From positions 3,389,096 through 3,453,095 of the forward strand of contig NC_087080.1 of assembly GCF_026151205.1 (NCBI RefSeq): a stretch of 64,000 bases of DNA. Direction: 5' to 3'. The DNA is from Bolinopsis microptera (lineage: Eukaryota > Ctenophora > Tentaculata > Lobata > Bolinopsidae). Position 1 is the stretch's first letter. Each line of letters opens with the position of its first letter. Positions 12,589 through 23,493 of this stretch are shown here, piece by piece. A program made the translations under genes and the position numbers. The notes below the pieces were generated by a model. The model ran no database searches, was not told the DNA's origin, and saw only the letters and a list, made by a program, of their open reading frames with translations.

Positions 12589-12725
12589 GGGGGGTACCAA
12601 TGGCATAAATGGCATAATGGAGAATTGGCCAATAAAAATTTCCATTTATGCCATAAAACGTATACCATTTATGCCATTTTATGACATTCTATGCCATTGG
12701 TAACCCCCCCCCCCCCCCCCCCCCC
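12589..12725. mobile_element. ATGGCATAAATGG MITE with poly(C) end, copy 1
   Basis: The left end GGGGGGTACCAATGGCATAA is mirrored by the right end ATGCCATTGGTAACCCCC, giving a terminal inverted repeat of about 17 bp. The interior contains GGAGAATTGGCCAA and further ATGCCATTTATG palindromic words. The right end runs into a homopolymer of 22 C (12704-12725). Three related copies occur in the window, at 12726, 15307 and 17947. Confidence 0.75.
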
Positions 12726-12989
12726 GTTTGATATAATACATTTCTATTTTCTTTATTTGTCATATGAATCTTTAACGATCATTCCAAGCGTTATAAAGCA
12801 TGAAAAATGTCTCTTATTCAAGTACTAATAATAATTTGCGAATTTAAAGTCATCCTAAAGGTCAAATATGAAGACCTAAATTCATGGCATAAATGGAGAA
12901 TTGGCCAATAAAAATGTCCATTTATGCCATAAAACGTATGCCATTTATGCTATTTTATGCCATTGGTACCCCCCCCCCCCCCCCCCCCC
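12726..12989. mobile_element. ATGGCATAAATGG element, copy 2, with shared 155-bp flank and poly(C) end
   Basis: The first ~155 bp (from GTTTGATATAATACATTTC) match 17947-18100 nearly base for base. The same ATGGCATAAATGG / ATGCCATTGGTACCCC block then follows. So the repeated unit is longer than the inverted repeat alone. The copy ends in 21 C (12969-12989). Confidence 0.75.
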
Positions 12990-13364
12990 GTTAGGGGCCA
13001 TCTACTTATCCACATAAAATGGCAACGTAATATTATTACGTTAGCCATTTTATACTCCCTCCGTTACCCACTCTTCACAAAGCTGTTCTGTAGAAATAAC
13101 AAACCACCTCCCGCTAGGCGCCAGTTCTATTTTTCTTGTATTGTACTGAATAATGTGTATGTTATGAGTATTGAGTATCCTCTAAGTATGTAATGAGTAT
13201 TAAATACCTTTAAAATATGTACCTTGGTCTCCGGATTTCTGATCAATCCTAGATGGATGTGATTGCAAAGGAACTACTTTTGTAATGTCTCTTCCTTATC
13301 ATTTGTGCTACGAGTTTCGAGGGGTCCATTGCACGGGATGTAATACTGATAACATAATTCCACT

Positions 13365-14069
13365 TTGAAGTGTCCAATTCCACAATCCTACATCAAGCGT
13401 CAAATCGACAACAAAGTCAACAGACTGAATCAGGAAACTTGGTTAACTGACGGTCCCAGACACACCAAACTGACACTCGGCCACAAGCATGCCAAAATCA
13501 TCAAAAACCTCAACACTACACTCAGCAACAACAAACAAGATTACAGAACTACAGTTCACCTCATCACGGGTCACTGCGGCTTAAACAAACACCTTCAAAC
13601 CATTTGCAAATCAAACACCAGTGCTTGTCCTATGTGCGGCGACGGAGAGGAAACTGTCTCACACTTCCTTGGACAGTGTCCAGCTATTGCCCAAATTAGA
13701 GGTCAATATTTCCAGGACTACTACCTCTCTGTCAATGACATATTCGACAACCAACACATCACAACAATTGTCAATTTCGCAAACCGCACCAAACGCTTAA
13801 TTGTGCCGGAAGAGCTGGATCAGACCGGGGTGACTTAAAGTATTATCTCATATGCTGTCTCGTCTCGTTTTACTTTTCCAAACCCAGCTGGCATTTAAGC
13901 GTATCATTTTGACTCATATATCATCTTACACCATCCTCCACCAATCACTCTGATTTCACCGGCAACCTTCCCCAAGGTTGCCACACCCCAGAGGTAGGCA
14001 GAGCATCTCAATGCTATCCTCTCGTGGGCTATCTTGGCCCAGCCTCTCTTAAAAAAATAAAAATAATAA
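13365..14069 (+). mobile_element. 5'-truncated LINE retrotransposon fragment (C-terminal coding end and 3' UTR)
   Basis: The open frame 13365-13838 encodes 157 residues resembling the C-terminal end of a non-LTR retrotransposon polyprotein. A HLITGHCGLNKHL segment at 65-77, typical of the RNase H/tether end, is followed by a zinc-knuckle-like CX2CX8HX4C motif (C88, C91, H100, C105). A ~200-bp 3' UTR ends near 14069 in an A-rich tail, AAAAAAATAAAAATAATAAT. Reverse transcriptase and endonuclease are absent, so this is a dead 5'-truncated insertion. The clade is not assigned. Confidence 0.75.
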
Positions 14070-14263
14070 TTCAACTTCTTGTAGGAATAACACTAGCGTA
14101 ATATTTTCCAAACCACCTTTGTATTCTCTATCATAAGATCTTCTCCTAAAATCTTGTGATTGAGAACAGCAGTTTAAGTTTTTTTAAACGTAAAATCTTA
14201 TCATTATGATAAAGTAAAGTATTTTTTGTACGAATATGATAACGATCGTCACTATCACAGATT

Positions 14264-14656
14264 ATGAGTCAGCAAGTAATACTTGTTACTTCCGAGGGTG
14301 GAAATCAATGGAACAACGAATGGAGTCACGGCCTATTTGGATGTTTTGACGACTGTGGAGAGTGTCTGCTCGCTTGGTGTTGTCCGTGTATCACCTTCGG
14401 TTTGAATGCCCGAGATTCTGGGTGCTGCTGTGATGGTTGTTGTGGAGCGTTCTGTGGCTGCCTATTCTTCTTCTGTCCATTTTCGCTGTGTGCCTGGTGT
14501 TGTTGTATTAGACCGAATATTCGGAGGAACCACAAGATCCCAACTAATTGCTGTGCAGATTGGCTGGCGATAATGTGTTGTCCGTGTTGTGCTCTCATCC
14601 AAGAACGACAACAGTGCAAGACATCTACAACTCAAGTTGTAGAAGTAGTGGTGTAA
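14264..14656 (+). CDS. PLAC8-family cysteine-rich protein
   Basis: The 130-residue frame has the PLAC8/cornifelin layout. An N-terminal tryptophan-bearing lead-in (WSHGLFGCFDDCGECLLAW) is followed by a CCPC block, a cysteine-dense hydrophobic middle (residues about 45-85), and a second CCPCCALIQERQQ block at about 106-118. Family members are small membrane-associated proteins linked to metal handling, cell size or epidermal functions. The role here is unknown. The gene looks single-exon, and the ATG at 14264 is well placed. In the same frame after TAA (14654-14656) the sequence still reads as a proline/tyrosine-rich tail, so the stop may be premature (see the next feature). Confidence 0.85.
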   Translation: MSQQVILVTSEGGNQWNNEWSHGLFGCFDDCGECLLAWCCPCITFGLNARDSGCCCDGCCGAFCGCLFFFCPFSLCAWCCCIRPNIRRNHKIPTNCCADWLAIMCCPCCALIQERQQCKTSTTQVVEVVV

Positions 14657-14972
14657 AACCCAGTCACTCAAGCTCCTTCATCCTACATTCCTCCACAACA
14701 GTACGACACAGGACCCCCTCAACAGTACTCCGCTGACCTCCCTCAACTGTACCCGCCTGGACCCCCATCAACAATACGTTGCTGACCTCCCTCAACAGTA
14801 CGCCCCTCAACCCCTTCAACTGTACCCGCCTGGACCCCCTCAAATGTACGTCAGTGATAGTGAACAGTTTGCCCCTGACGCCGCTGGGCCCCCTCAACAG
14901 TACGCCCCTAACGCTCAACAGTACGCACCTGAAGCACCCCCGCCGTACGCTTCAAGTGCTCCTGCTGTGTAA
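14657..14972 (+). pseudogene. disrupted Pro/Gln/Tyr-rich tail of the PLAC8 gene
   Basis: Directly after the PLAC8 stop, the same frame continues with PSSYIPPQQYDTGPPQQY and reaches a TGA at 14783-14785. From about 14769 the +1 frame carries on in the same style (DLPQQYAPQ, GPPQMYVSD, AGPPQQYAP, APPPYASSAPAV) to a stop at 14970-14972. An extra base near 14767 explains the shift. Repeated PPQQY-type units are a common C-terminal tail for cysteine-rich membrane proteins. So the ancestral protein was probably about 235 residues, and this copy has one nonsense codon and one frameshift. Sequencing error, readthrough or an allelic null are alternatives. Confidence 0.75.
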
Positions 14973-15306
14973 CCTGATAATCTATGCTACTAACTATCAT
15001 ATTAATCTCTGTTTTGATATGCTACGTCTGGATAGAGAAGCGCTCCTCTATACAAGAACTTCTTGTTAAGAAGTGTCGAGTGTATCTGTTATATTTTTAT
15101 AGTTTAGCTGTCAAATCAAGAAGTCCCTTCACGAACCGCTTTGATTTATTAATAACGTTTTGAAAAATAATCAGACAGAATGTTGTATCAAACAATTCAT
15201 TATCTTTAGCTGTTTAATTACTATTTTAATGGATTAATTATTTGATTTTTTTTGCCATATTGTGCATTTTAAAAATGTAAACACACTGTTATTTGGATAC
15301 TATACA

Positions 15307-15437
15307 GGGGGGGGGGGGGGGTGCCAATGGCATAAATGGCATAATGGAGAATTGGCCAAACAAAATTTCCATTTATGCCATGAAATTTCTATGCCATTTG
15401 ATGAATTTTATGCCATTTTTCTCCATTCTATGCCATT
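15307..15437. mobile_element. ATGGCATAAATGG MITE, copy 3, with poly(G) end
   Basis: It starts with 15 G (15307-15321), then TGCCAATGGCATAAATGG, GGAGAATTGGCCAA, and ends TTCTCCATTCTATGCCATT at 15437. The right end lacks the GGTACCCC of the other copies and is probably truncated. Confidence 0.7.
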
Positions 15438-16140
15438 CGAAATATGAAATTTTAAAACTTTGAACTGAGAATTTAATTTAACGAATTTTCTGCACCCCAC
15501 TAGTACTGTCCACCTTTATCTCTATTTATTGTACTACAACATCTATTTTCACCCATTAAATTCCTCAAAATATCCCTAGCAATGGGCATTATTGATTATA
15601 ATTACGTTCAATGTATATCAATATGATATGATGATTTGGTTGATTGTGGACAAGTGACCGGGCAGTATGGCATAGTACACGCTACACACCGTATAACAGA
15701 GAGGACAGTCGACTGAATGCTCCCAGTCAATCGGATATCCAAATTAACAGTGGAAAACTGTAACATTACCAACTCGATTAAAATATTATTTGTTAATGAT
15801 GTGTACAGATGTATCGTGTCGGGACCGTGTTCATGTAGAATGTTTTGAAATTTAAACATTTTCACAAGATTGATAATGATCTGTGTTTCGAATGGGTAGC
15901 CTCTTAAAAATAATATTCATTGATATCTCGATGAACCTGTATATTAGTATTACATAACAGTTCACCAAATGACCTGAAATACTTGCTTCCTATTATACAA
16001 AATTATGATGACATAATATATTGCTTAAATTTCTTCATATTCACTGCTGCATGGCAACATAGCACTCCTTAATTAGTTTTCTATAATAACGTTAATCTAG
16101 TATAATCATTGTAGGATTTTGAACATCTCACAATTTGGGC
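15438..16140. other. non-coding stretch
   Basis: No gene, RNA or repeat recognised. A minus-strand open frame at 15608-15865 shows no motif. Confidence 0.4.
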
Positions 16141-17912
16141 TGTAGGACTGTAGAGCGGGGGACTGTATGGCGTACTTGGTCAAAAGTAGGACCCTAGAGC
16201 GGAGTCAAATCGCCAGGGTAGGAATCTAGAGCGGAACCCCCTCACCGGAACCATACTATAAGGACCCTAGAGTGGAGTCAAATCGCCAGGATAGGACTCT
16301 AGAGCGGAACTCCCTTACCGAAACCATACTATGAGGACTCTAGAGCGGTACCCACATGTAAATTTTGGAGCGATTAGAAATTTGAGATCAGACTGTAGAG
16401 TGGACTTGGTCGGAAGATTGAAATCAGATTAGATACAACTCGTGATTGATTATTATAATAGTGAGATTAGAATAATTCATGGAGTTGTTGAAGCAGAAAA
16501 TTGTCCTAGATTATTTATATTATACATCATATCATATTGTAATTTTTAGATACGTTAGACAATTGTTCGGTATAAACTTCTTCCATTTGACTGAAATATC
16601 CTGATGCTACTCTAAAATGCAAAAAGATTCTTTGATAAAGAGGTATAATTATGAACTGGTCGATGTGATTTCGCTAAGCGAAATACCGACCAAGTACGTG
16701 CACTCAAGCAGATCATTTAGTGTGACACTTTAGCACCTACTAAGGGTATCTCATGTTCAGTCTAGTGACAGGGTATGTTCCAGATCAGATCCCATCGCAT
16801 AGCGGTTCTTGTTAGTGATTTCGATAGTGCAGTATAAATGTCACAGAGAATTTAGTTTAGTATATCACATTCGATTCCTACTCCTCTTTACAACTATCTA
16901 CAATATGCTGAGTAACAGTTATTACTTAACTCTTCCTGAGAAGGCCGTTTTCAGACTTCATCCGGGGACGAACAGCTGAGATGGGTACGGGAGAACGGAC
17001 TGAAGAAGGACTACAACGAAGGAATTAACGACCCCCTTACTAATTCCTGGACTTCAGGTCCTGTTCAAGTGTGGATACGTAGACTTATGCACTATGCAGC
17101 TTGCCTTTCTCCCAGTGGACGATGTTCTCCCTTCTTTCATGGAGCTCCTAGATCTTATACCCTCCCACCTTGGCCTCGACGACTTCCTTAACTACTTCAT
17201 GACGAATTGGGTACAGGGAGTTTCCACCGCTCGTAGCACCAAACCTGCCCGCTTTCCTCCGCAATCCTGGAACCTCGTCGACCGGACTACCTGCAACTTC
17301 AACTACGCAGAGGCCTTTAACAGAAAGTTTGCAGCAATGTTGGGACACTCTTACCCAACTATCTGGACCTTTCTTCAAGCTGTCTATATAGAACAGTCCA
17401 CTACAGATGAGATGATGCTCAAGGAGAGTTACGGGGATGCTCCTCCTGCAAAACGAGCCCGTCAGCGTACCAAGGACAGCCGACTGGCACATTTAGTAAA
17501 AGTCTACTACGATCATGACATTGTCTCACTCTCCCACCTTGACATGTTGAGGAACGTGATGGTCGAGGAACTGAGTGAACTATTTCAAGATATTTGATTC
17601 GCAGTATTAATGTATAATAAGTTGTATCAATTCTATCATCATTATGTGACGACTATTATTAATCATTGATTAAAAAACATAGCTCAATCTTCAAAACTAA
17701 CTTTACTCTCAAATTTCTAACCGCTCTAAAATTTGCATGTGGGTACCGCTCTAGAGTCTTCATAGTATGGGTCCGGTAAGGGAGTTCCGCTCTAGAATCC
17801 TACCTTGGCGATTTGACTCCGCTCTAGGGTCCTCATAGTATGGGTCCGTTAAGGGGGTTCCGCTCTAGAGTCCTACCCTGGCGATTCGACTCCGCTCTAG
17901 GGTCCTACTTTC
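16141..17912. mobile_element. MULE-type DNA transposon remnant with long composite inverted repeats
   Basis: Long inverted repeats of about 200 bp flank a transposase fragment. The left repeat (16183-16380) and right repeat (about 17700-17911) share words such as AAAGTAGGACCCTAGAGCGG, GGAGTCAAATCGCCAGG and ACCATACTATGAGGACTC. Each arm is itself internally duplicated, with several TAGGACTCTAGAGCGGA units. One extra unit lies just outside the left arm at 16141. Outer boundaries and target duplication could not be fixed. The MULE assignment rests on the encoded transposase piece. Confidence 0.8.
16960..17597 (+). pseudogene. MULE transposase C-terminal fragment
   Basis: The 167-residue frame from 17094 matches the C-terminal end I associate with MULE-type (FLYWCH-linked) transposases: a FLNYF..NWV block (31-40), SWNLVD, then NFNYAEAFNRKFAAMLGHSYPTIW-like wording (68-92), and a basic PPAKRARQRTK stretch at 117-127. 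Upstream, 16960-17090 in another frame still reads as the preceding part (EQLRWVRENGLKKDYN). The two are separated by an apparent 7-bp duplication ATGCACT/ATGCAG near 17088. The DDE catalytic core is absent, so the copy cannot transpose itself. Confidence 0.75.
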
Positions 17913-17946
17913 GAATTTGCTTTTCTTGAATAGTCAAATGTTTGAA

Positions 17947-18227
17947 TGTTTGGTATAATACATTTCTATTTTCTTTATTTGTCATATGAATCTTTAAAGA
18001 TCATTTCAAGCGTTATAAAGCATGAAACATGTCTCTTATTCAAGTACTAATAATATTTGCGAATTTAAAGTCATCCTAAAGGTCAAATATGAAGACCTAA
18101 ATTCATGGCATAAATTGGCATGAATGGAGAATTGGCCAAACAAAATTTCCATTTATGCCATGAAATTTCTATGCCATTTGATGAATTTTATGCCATTTTT
18201 CTCCATTCTATGCCATTGGTACCCCCC
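17947..18227. mobile_element. ATGGCATAAATGG element, copy 4, with shared flank
   Basis: It has the same ~155-bp lead and terminal block as 12726-12989, with ATGGCATAAATTGGCATGAATGG at its start and GGTACCCCCC (six C) at its end. The short C run here against 21-22 C in copies 1 and 2 shows that the homopolymer varies between copies. Confidence 0.75.
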
Positions 18228-18732
18228 GGTGCATTTTAAAGAATTGTTTTTGGAAAGCCTCAATCTCCCCCTTCATGGCGCCTGTCTCTTTTTTCCTTTA
18301 GATAAACAGTTACACCCCTTACTATCCCACTTTGTCCTCATTTATTCACAGCAATGATCTTATCCCACAGATCTGACAAAAGAACACTGGTGAAAATGAA
18401 TACCCCACCTCTCGAAGGGCGACAGCAGCCGCACATTTCTATATCAGTGTTTCTCTCGAACAATTGACAGAACGACTGACTAAAGGCTCCTGACGACGTG
18501 GATACTATCGAGTATTGAGTATAGGGTACGTGCTTAGTTTATTATAATACTACAATTGGGGTTGTTATGGATACTTGTTAAGTTCTTTTGTTTGAGGACA
18601 ATGGAATGACTTGATCACGTGTTCATAGTTAACCATGACTGTTTTCCCCATTTTGAGGTCTGTTATTTTGCGTAAGTTTGCTGTTTTTTGTTCTGTGACT
18701 GTAAAGTGTAAAGTACTCAACGCTTATGAGAC

Positions 18733-18786
18733 ATGTCTTTGGTGATTGCAAATAGCAATGCAGAGAATTTTCAGGATGAATTTGAG
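18733..18786 (+). CDS. possible short first coding exon
   Basis: ATG at 18733 opens 18 codons (MSLVIANSNAENFQDEFE) that end exactly at a consensus donor, GTGAGT, at 18787. The polar, acidic composition is protein-like. No downstream partner exon was identified, and the function is unknown. Confidence 0.4.
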
Positions 18787-18789
18787 GTG

Positions 18790-19572
18790 AGTTTACTTTA
18801 TTCCTTGTTAAGTAAAATTTATACTGATATCTGATATTTATACTTAAATGACTTATTAAGTATATTAAAAGGTTGATGGTTTTTCGCTGTACAAAATCGG
18901 GCAAAAAAGCCACCTTTCCCTATGTGCGGCACTCTTTTCGAGCTTCTTGCACAGTAAAGGGAACTGAGCGAAAGACTAACAAGTTAGGTAACGTCATATT
19001 CCGAAATAACAATATAAATTAGCTTGATTTGCAGAAGTTAAAATAGTGTTTGGCCAAATACTCAGAAAAGTATCAGTACAGGGAGCTTCATATAATTAAT
19101 TATAATTATATCATATGTAAATGTGCCTGTTGCGATCATTGTGTATCTATCTGGAAGACTTTATAGATGTGTTCAAAGGTTAGCAAAATTTAGCTTCGGA
19201 GACTGGTGTTTAGTGATGATGTTAAAAACCTTAATATCTCGTTGTTATCAGTAGTCAAAGACTAGACAGGGTTATTGAAAATTACAAAGAATAAAATGGC
19301 GTCTGGACTTGGGACCAGCTCATAGTACATTTCATTAATGCCCTCTGAAAACCATTCTGCTAGCTAAAAAAATGATAATGTTAGGTAAAAAGTACTGAAA
19401 ATTAAAATTAAGATAAAAAATATGACAGTTGGTTAATAACCCTATCTTCTGATGGTTTTCGGTGTGATATACACTGTACAGCTAGAATCATGACAGTTGC
19501 AGTCGAACTATACTTATTTTAACAGTAAGCATGAAAAGTAAGTTAAGTGCGATTTAAATGATTATATATCTG
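18790..19572. other. non-coding stretch, possible intron
   Basis: AT-rich with no recognised feature. It would be intronic if the exon ending at 18786 is real. Confidence 0.4.
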
Positions 19573-19588
19573 CTACCAATATACAGCT

Positions 19589-19712
19589 GCCCCATGCTGC
19601 GGGCCACAGGAGCAGCAAAGTGCAAAGAAACTGTCACTAACTGCCACTAGCAGTTAGTGACAGTTAGTGACATTGTCTTTGCACTTTGCTCCTCCTACAT
19701 CACAAGTAGCTA
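19589..19712. mobile_element. snap-back repeat related to the 7283 MITE, flanked by 16-bp direct repeats
   Basis: Arms CACAGGAGCAGCAAAGTGCA... (about 19606-19628) and TCTTTGCACTTTGCTCCTCC (19676 onward) fold back around a CACTAACTG-rich loop. The segment is bracketed by the 16-bp direct repeat CTACCAATATACAGCT (19573-19588 and 19713-19728). The arm word AAAGTGCAAAGAAACTG is shared with the element at 7283. Confidence 0.7.
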
Positions 19713-20024
19713 CTACCAATATACAGCTCGGTGGCTGAGTGGCGACGTAATACGGAAACAACGCGAACGTGGTCACAATCTAGAACACCAAGTTTATTGA
19801 AATACATATTACAGTTTACCAAAACATTTAGCATTTATATTATTGCGCGATCACGCATAAAGTTTATTAGAACATTATGTTAGTAACGTATGGGACCCAG
19901 GCCCCAGCTTGTTTTTCTTGATTAATATCGGATGCGTTCATGCAGTCGGTCCTTCTTCAATTGTATTACACAAATCTTGTATGAACTGGAGTACTTGTTC
20001 GCTGGAGATCTTCTTCATTTAAAT

Positions 20025-20092
20025 CTTTCATTTAATTCGTTCATTTAATTCGTTCATTTAATTCGTTCATTTAATTCGTTCATTTAATTTGT
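20025..20092. repeat. 13-bp minisatellite TCATTTAATTCGT
   Basis: About five tandem copies of a 13-bp AT-rich unit, with minor variants at the edges. Confidence 0.8.
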
Positions 20093-20818
20093 GTGTTTTG
20101 AGTTCCTGGTAAGCGGTTACAGAAGATCCTCGCTGTTATGGTAAGTAAACCGTTATTAGAGTATCTAAGTTACAGTACTTAGTATTAATTAAGTAATTAG
20201 GATTAATTAATCAGTAATTGTGATAATATTAAAACTTTAGCGAAGTTAGGGACCCTTCACATACTACGTAATCAATTTTTGGACAATTTTTAACCCCCAC
20301 TCCATAATCAGTTTTACACACAGCTATTGTGTCGAAATTACACTAGCGTAATCATTTAGAAACCCCCTTCCCCCCTCAGTCAGTACGTAATATGTGAATG
20401 TCAACTTTTTATCTAATGTGATCTCAGCTCAGAAAATTCATCCAACAAGTCAGAAACCTGGAAACAAACCTGGAAATTTATAATCGTACCACCTCTTCAA
20501 AAATATAAGAAAGTGCTTGTTAATTTAAATCTTTGTATTATGATTTTATATAATACATATTATAATTTAATAAACTAAGGTGTGATTAAACATTAAAAAT
20601 CGTGCGTGCTTGCCAGTCCAGTGATCTATGTACATGAACATAATTTTGACTGATTAAAGCGTTTAATTTCACCGTGTTTTCTGCCGTTTGATAGCCGTCA
20701 GCCGGTGGGTTTGTCGTATTTAATGATTAACCGATTCACTGCCTTACCATGAATTGGGATTATCTCAGCTCATTTTCGTAAGTGTTCGTATAAAGTGGAA
20801 TATTCTTATCATTGGCAG

Positions 20819-20972
20819 CCGTACCCGTAGGGGTTAAGTTTAACCCTTCCAGATCGTTTCTCTGCGAATTAACAGAGCAACGATCTCGATCAAGAATGAT
20901 AGTTTGTGCGGCGCTTTGAAGCGGCGAAGTCCTCCAATGGCCGTATCCGTAGGGGTTAAGTTTAACGCTTTC
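20819..20972. repeat. hairpin between direct repeats
   Basis: GCCGTACCCGTAGGGGTTAAG at 20819 recurs with one change at about 20940 (GCCGTATCCGTAGGGGTTAAG). Between them AGATCGTTTCTCTG (20851-20864) pairs with CAGAGCAACGATCT (20873-20886), a 14-bp stem with one mismatch. Origin unknown; it could be an old element with short direct repeats. Confidence 0.55.
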
Positions 20973-21789
20973 ATAAAGTTTGAACCATCATGAAGGAGTA
21001 CTGGGCGTTGCTAAGGAGTACTGGGCGTTGCAGTTAATCCATCTGTTACTCTCCTCTGTTATATTTATGCGTGGAGTTTCACGAGTAAGAAGATGCAGTT
21101 GAACTTGAAGGTATGCTTTGTGCGTGTGGCGTGGTCAGTTTTTTGTTTTTATATTAAGGCTAGGCATGGAGTTGAACGCTGATACTGCATTATCTACCCA
21201 AATAGTCTGTAGAATCCGTAAAACGTCATCCAAAGTTTAAACATTATAACTCTAAATGGAAAGATGGACGTTTAGAACTGAATATTTTTGAGATTTGGTT
21301 TTGTGGGTGAGATCTTTTCTTATCATTTATTCAGAAAGGGCAGACCCAGATTTGAGTGTACATTTTATGTTTAATGTTTCATGGAACACTTTCGTTGTTA
21401 AAGGGGGTGCGAACTTCACAGTAACCACCTTTGAAACTTCATACATATCCAATATCCATCCCTCCCTCCATTTATGGAGCACTTTCGTTATTAAGATAAA
21501 CAACAACATTGCAACAATTCGTGTGATCCGTTCGTTTCGAACGAACAACAGATCAAAGTAAACCCTGACATTAAAAAACAACCAGTCACCTACATATAGA
21601 TCGAACACATTTAATTTTGAGATGCAATATACAATGAAATTGTCTGCAACATATAACTCATGTTCTTGTATTGATTCGCATCGCGCCAATCAAATCATGA
21701 TATGGAGTGGTGTAGCACCGACTGTTATTAAACGTTTATGTGTTTGTCAGCTCTGCAGTTGGGTAGGTGTAACGTAAAACTGAGTGTGT

Positions 21790-22001
21790 TGGTGATCATG
21801 GGTCGTGCCAGCTTCAAGCAGGTGAGAAAATAAATGTTCTGATTTCAAGAAACAGAATGTTTTCTTCCTGAAAATCCACTCAATTACTGTCACAGTGTGA
21901 TCATGGGTCGTGCCAGCTTCAAGCAGGTGAGAAAATAATTGTTCTGATTTCAAGAAACAAAATTTTTTCTTCCTGAAAATCCACTCAATTACTGTCACAG
22001 T
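21790..22001. repeat. 106-bp tandem duplication
   Basis: The segment beginning TGATCATGGGTCGTGCCAGC is present twice in tandem (about 21790-21895 and 21896-22001) with only a few differences. Open frames through it repeat accordingly and are not taken as genes. Confidence 0.85.
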
Positions 22002-23178
22002 GTGACAGATCTTTATTGCAATATGACAAGAATTGGTCCGAGACAATACATTATAATATAATTATAGGTTTTGAAAATTTCGTCTCTCAATTTCGTCTGA
22101 CAGTACAGTGTCCGCTGCATGTTTCACTTTGTCGGCTCGTAATACAGATACGCTGGATAGCTGTTTGCTCAAACTACGGAATGTGTTTGTTGTTCCACTC
22201 CGTTGTGATCACATGTAATCAGAATGCTAGTGAGTTGTAACAGATCACTAGTATAATATGGTGAATGCAGCGAACCAGATACCATGATGCACGGGCAAAC
22301 TGCCATGTCGCTTACTACTTACTAGGGTTTATGTTGTCCTCTCAGAGTTACTATGCTACTTAATCACTTAAACTATGCGAACCAAGTTTAAAAGGTATCC
22401 CAAATTTTACCTGATTTGCAAAGTATAATTAGATTTAACCCTCAAGTTAACCCTCGAACCTATCCAGCCTGACAGCACTATAAACTCTAACTCTAAAAAT
22501 GTTGCCGAAATATCCACGTCCATAGTGAACATTGGGTAACATTAGGCAACTGTTGAAAATTCTTTGGTATATATCGAATGTCTAAATTGTATGTGATTCG
22601 AAGAAATTGAATGTGATCGGAGAAATTGTTGTATAACTTCCGCGTTCCCGCGTGCGAAAGTTTGCAGGTCTTTACGTTTTATACTGTCGTAATTTTCTAC
22701 CCATAAAACTATAAAACTCGGGCCTTTGTCCATTATAATGAACTTCTTCTGCTTCCATACATTAAAGGAATCTAGATATCACCAATTATGTACCCACTTT
22801 TAAAATCTAAAACCGTGACCTTCAAAAGAACAGGGATTGCATGGTACTGCTTACTTTCACAGACTCGTCAAACTTACCCAAATATTGAGAGGCAAGAGTA
22901 ATACACTAAACAATTTGCTCTCAGTTGAACTAAAATTTTCCGGAATTTAATTTGTTTTAACAATAAAAGCTTGACAGCTCACCCTATACTCAGCTAACAG
23001 TTGATATTCTGACAGTTACTTTCCTTGGATTGGCTCTGACAATTCTGTCTCTGTTTTCACACTGTTAGTGATTCACTGCCATAAATAATTTTCCTTGTTC
23101 ATGCTTAGGAATACCGAATAACTCGTTTCCGTTCAAAGTTTTAAGCTCTAGTTTATCTGCACATTTTTTGTAATATAA
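22002..23178. other. non-coding stretch
   Basis: No recognised gene, RNA or repeat. Several A/T-rich open frames show no motif. Confidence 0.4.
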
Positions 23179-23493
23179 ATGGCGCATAGTTTGGTTACCA
23201 TGGCGCATAGTTTGGTTACCATGGCGCATAGTTTGGCTACCATGGCGCATAGTTTGGTTACCATGGCGCATAGTTTGGTTACCATGGCGCATAGTTTGGT
23301 TACCATGGCGCATAGTTTGGTTACCATGGCGCATAGTTTGGTTACCATGGCGCATAGTTTGGTTACCATGGCGCATAGTTTGGTTACCATGGCGCATAGT
23401 TTGGTTACCATGGCGCATAGTTTGGTTACCATGGCGCATAGTTTGGTTACCATGGCGCATAGTTTGGTTACCATGGCGCATAGTTTGGTTACC
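23179..23493. repeat. 21-bp minisatellite ATGGCGCATAGTTTGGTTACC
   Basis: Fifteen near-perfect 21-bp units. Because the unit is a multiple of three and lacks stops, it opens long frames on both strands (MAHSLVT on +, HGNQTMR and MVTKLCA on -). These are by-products of the repeat, not supported proteins. One unit differs by a single base (GGCTACC). Confidence 0.95.

Noticed and set aside
14664..15069. Frames on both strands after the PLAC8 gene (ST/LN-rich and RGVLLRG-type)
   Set aside because: They are alternative phases of the Pro/Gln/Tyr tail, whose own phase gives the most coherent protein.
19729..19800. tRNA-like A box (GGTGGCTGAGTGGCG)
   Set aside because: No B box of the GGTTCGANTCC kind follows, and no cloverleaf stems could be drawn.
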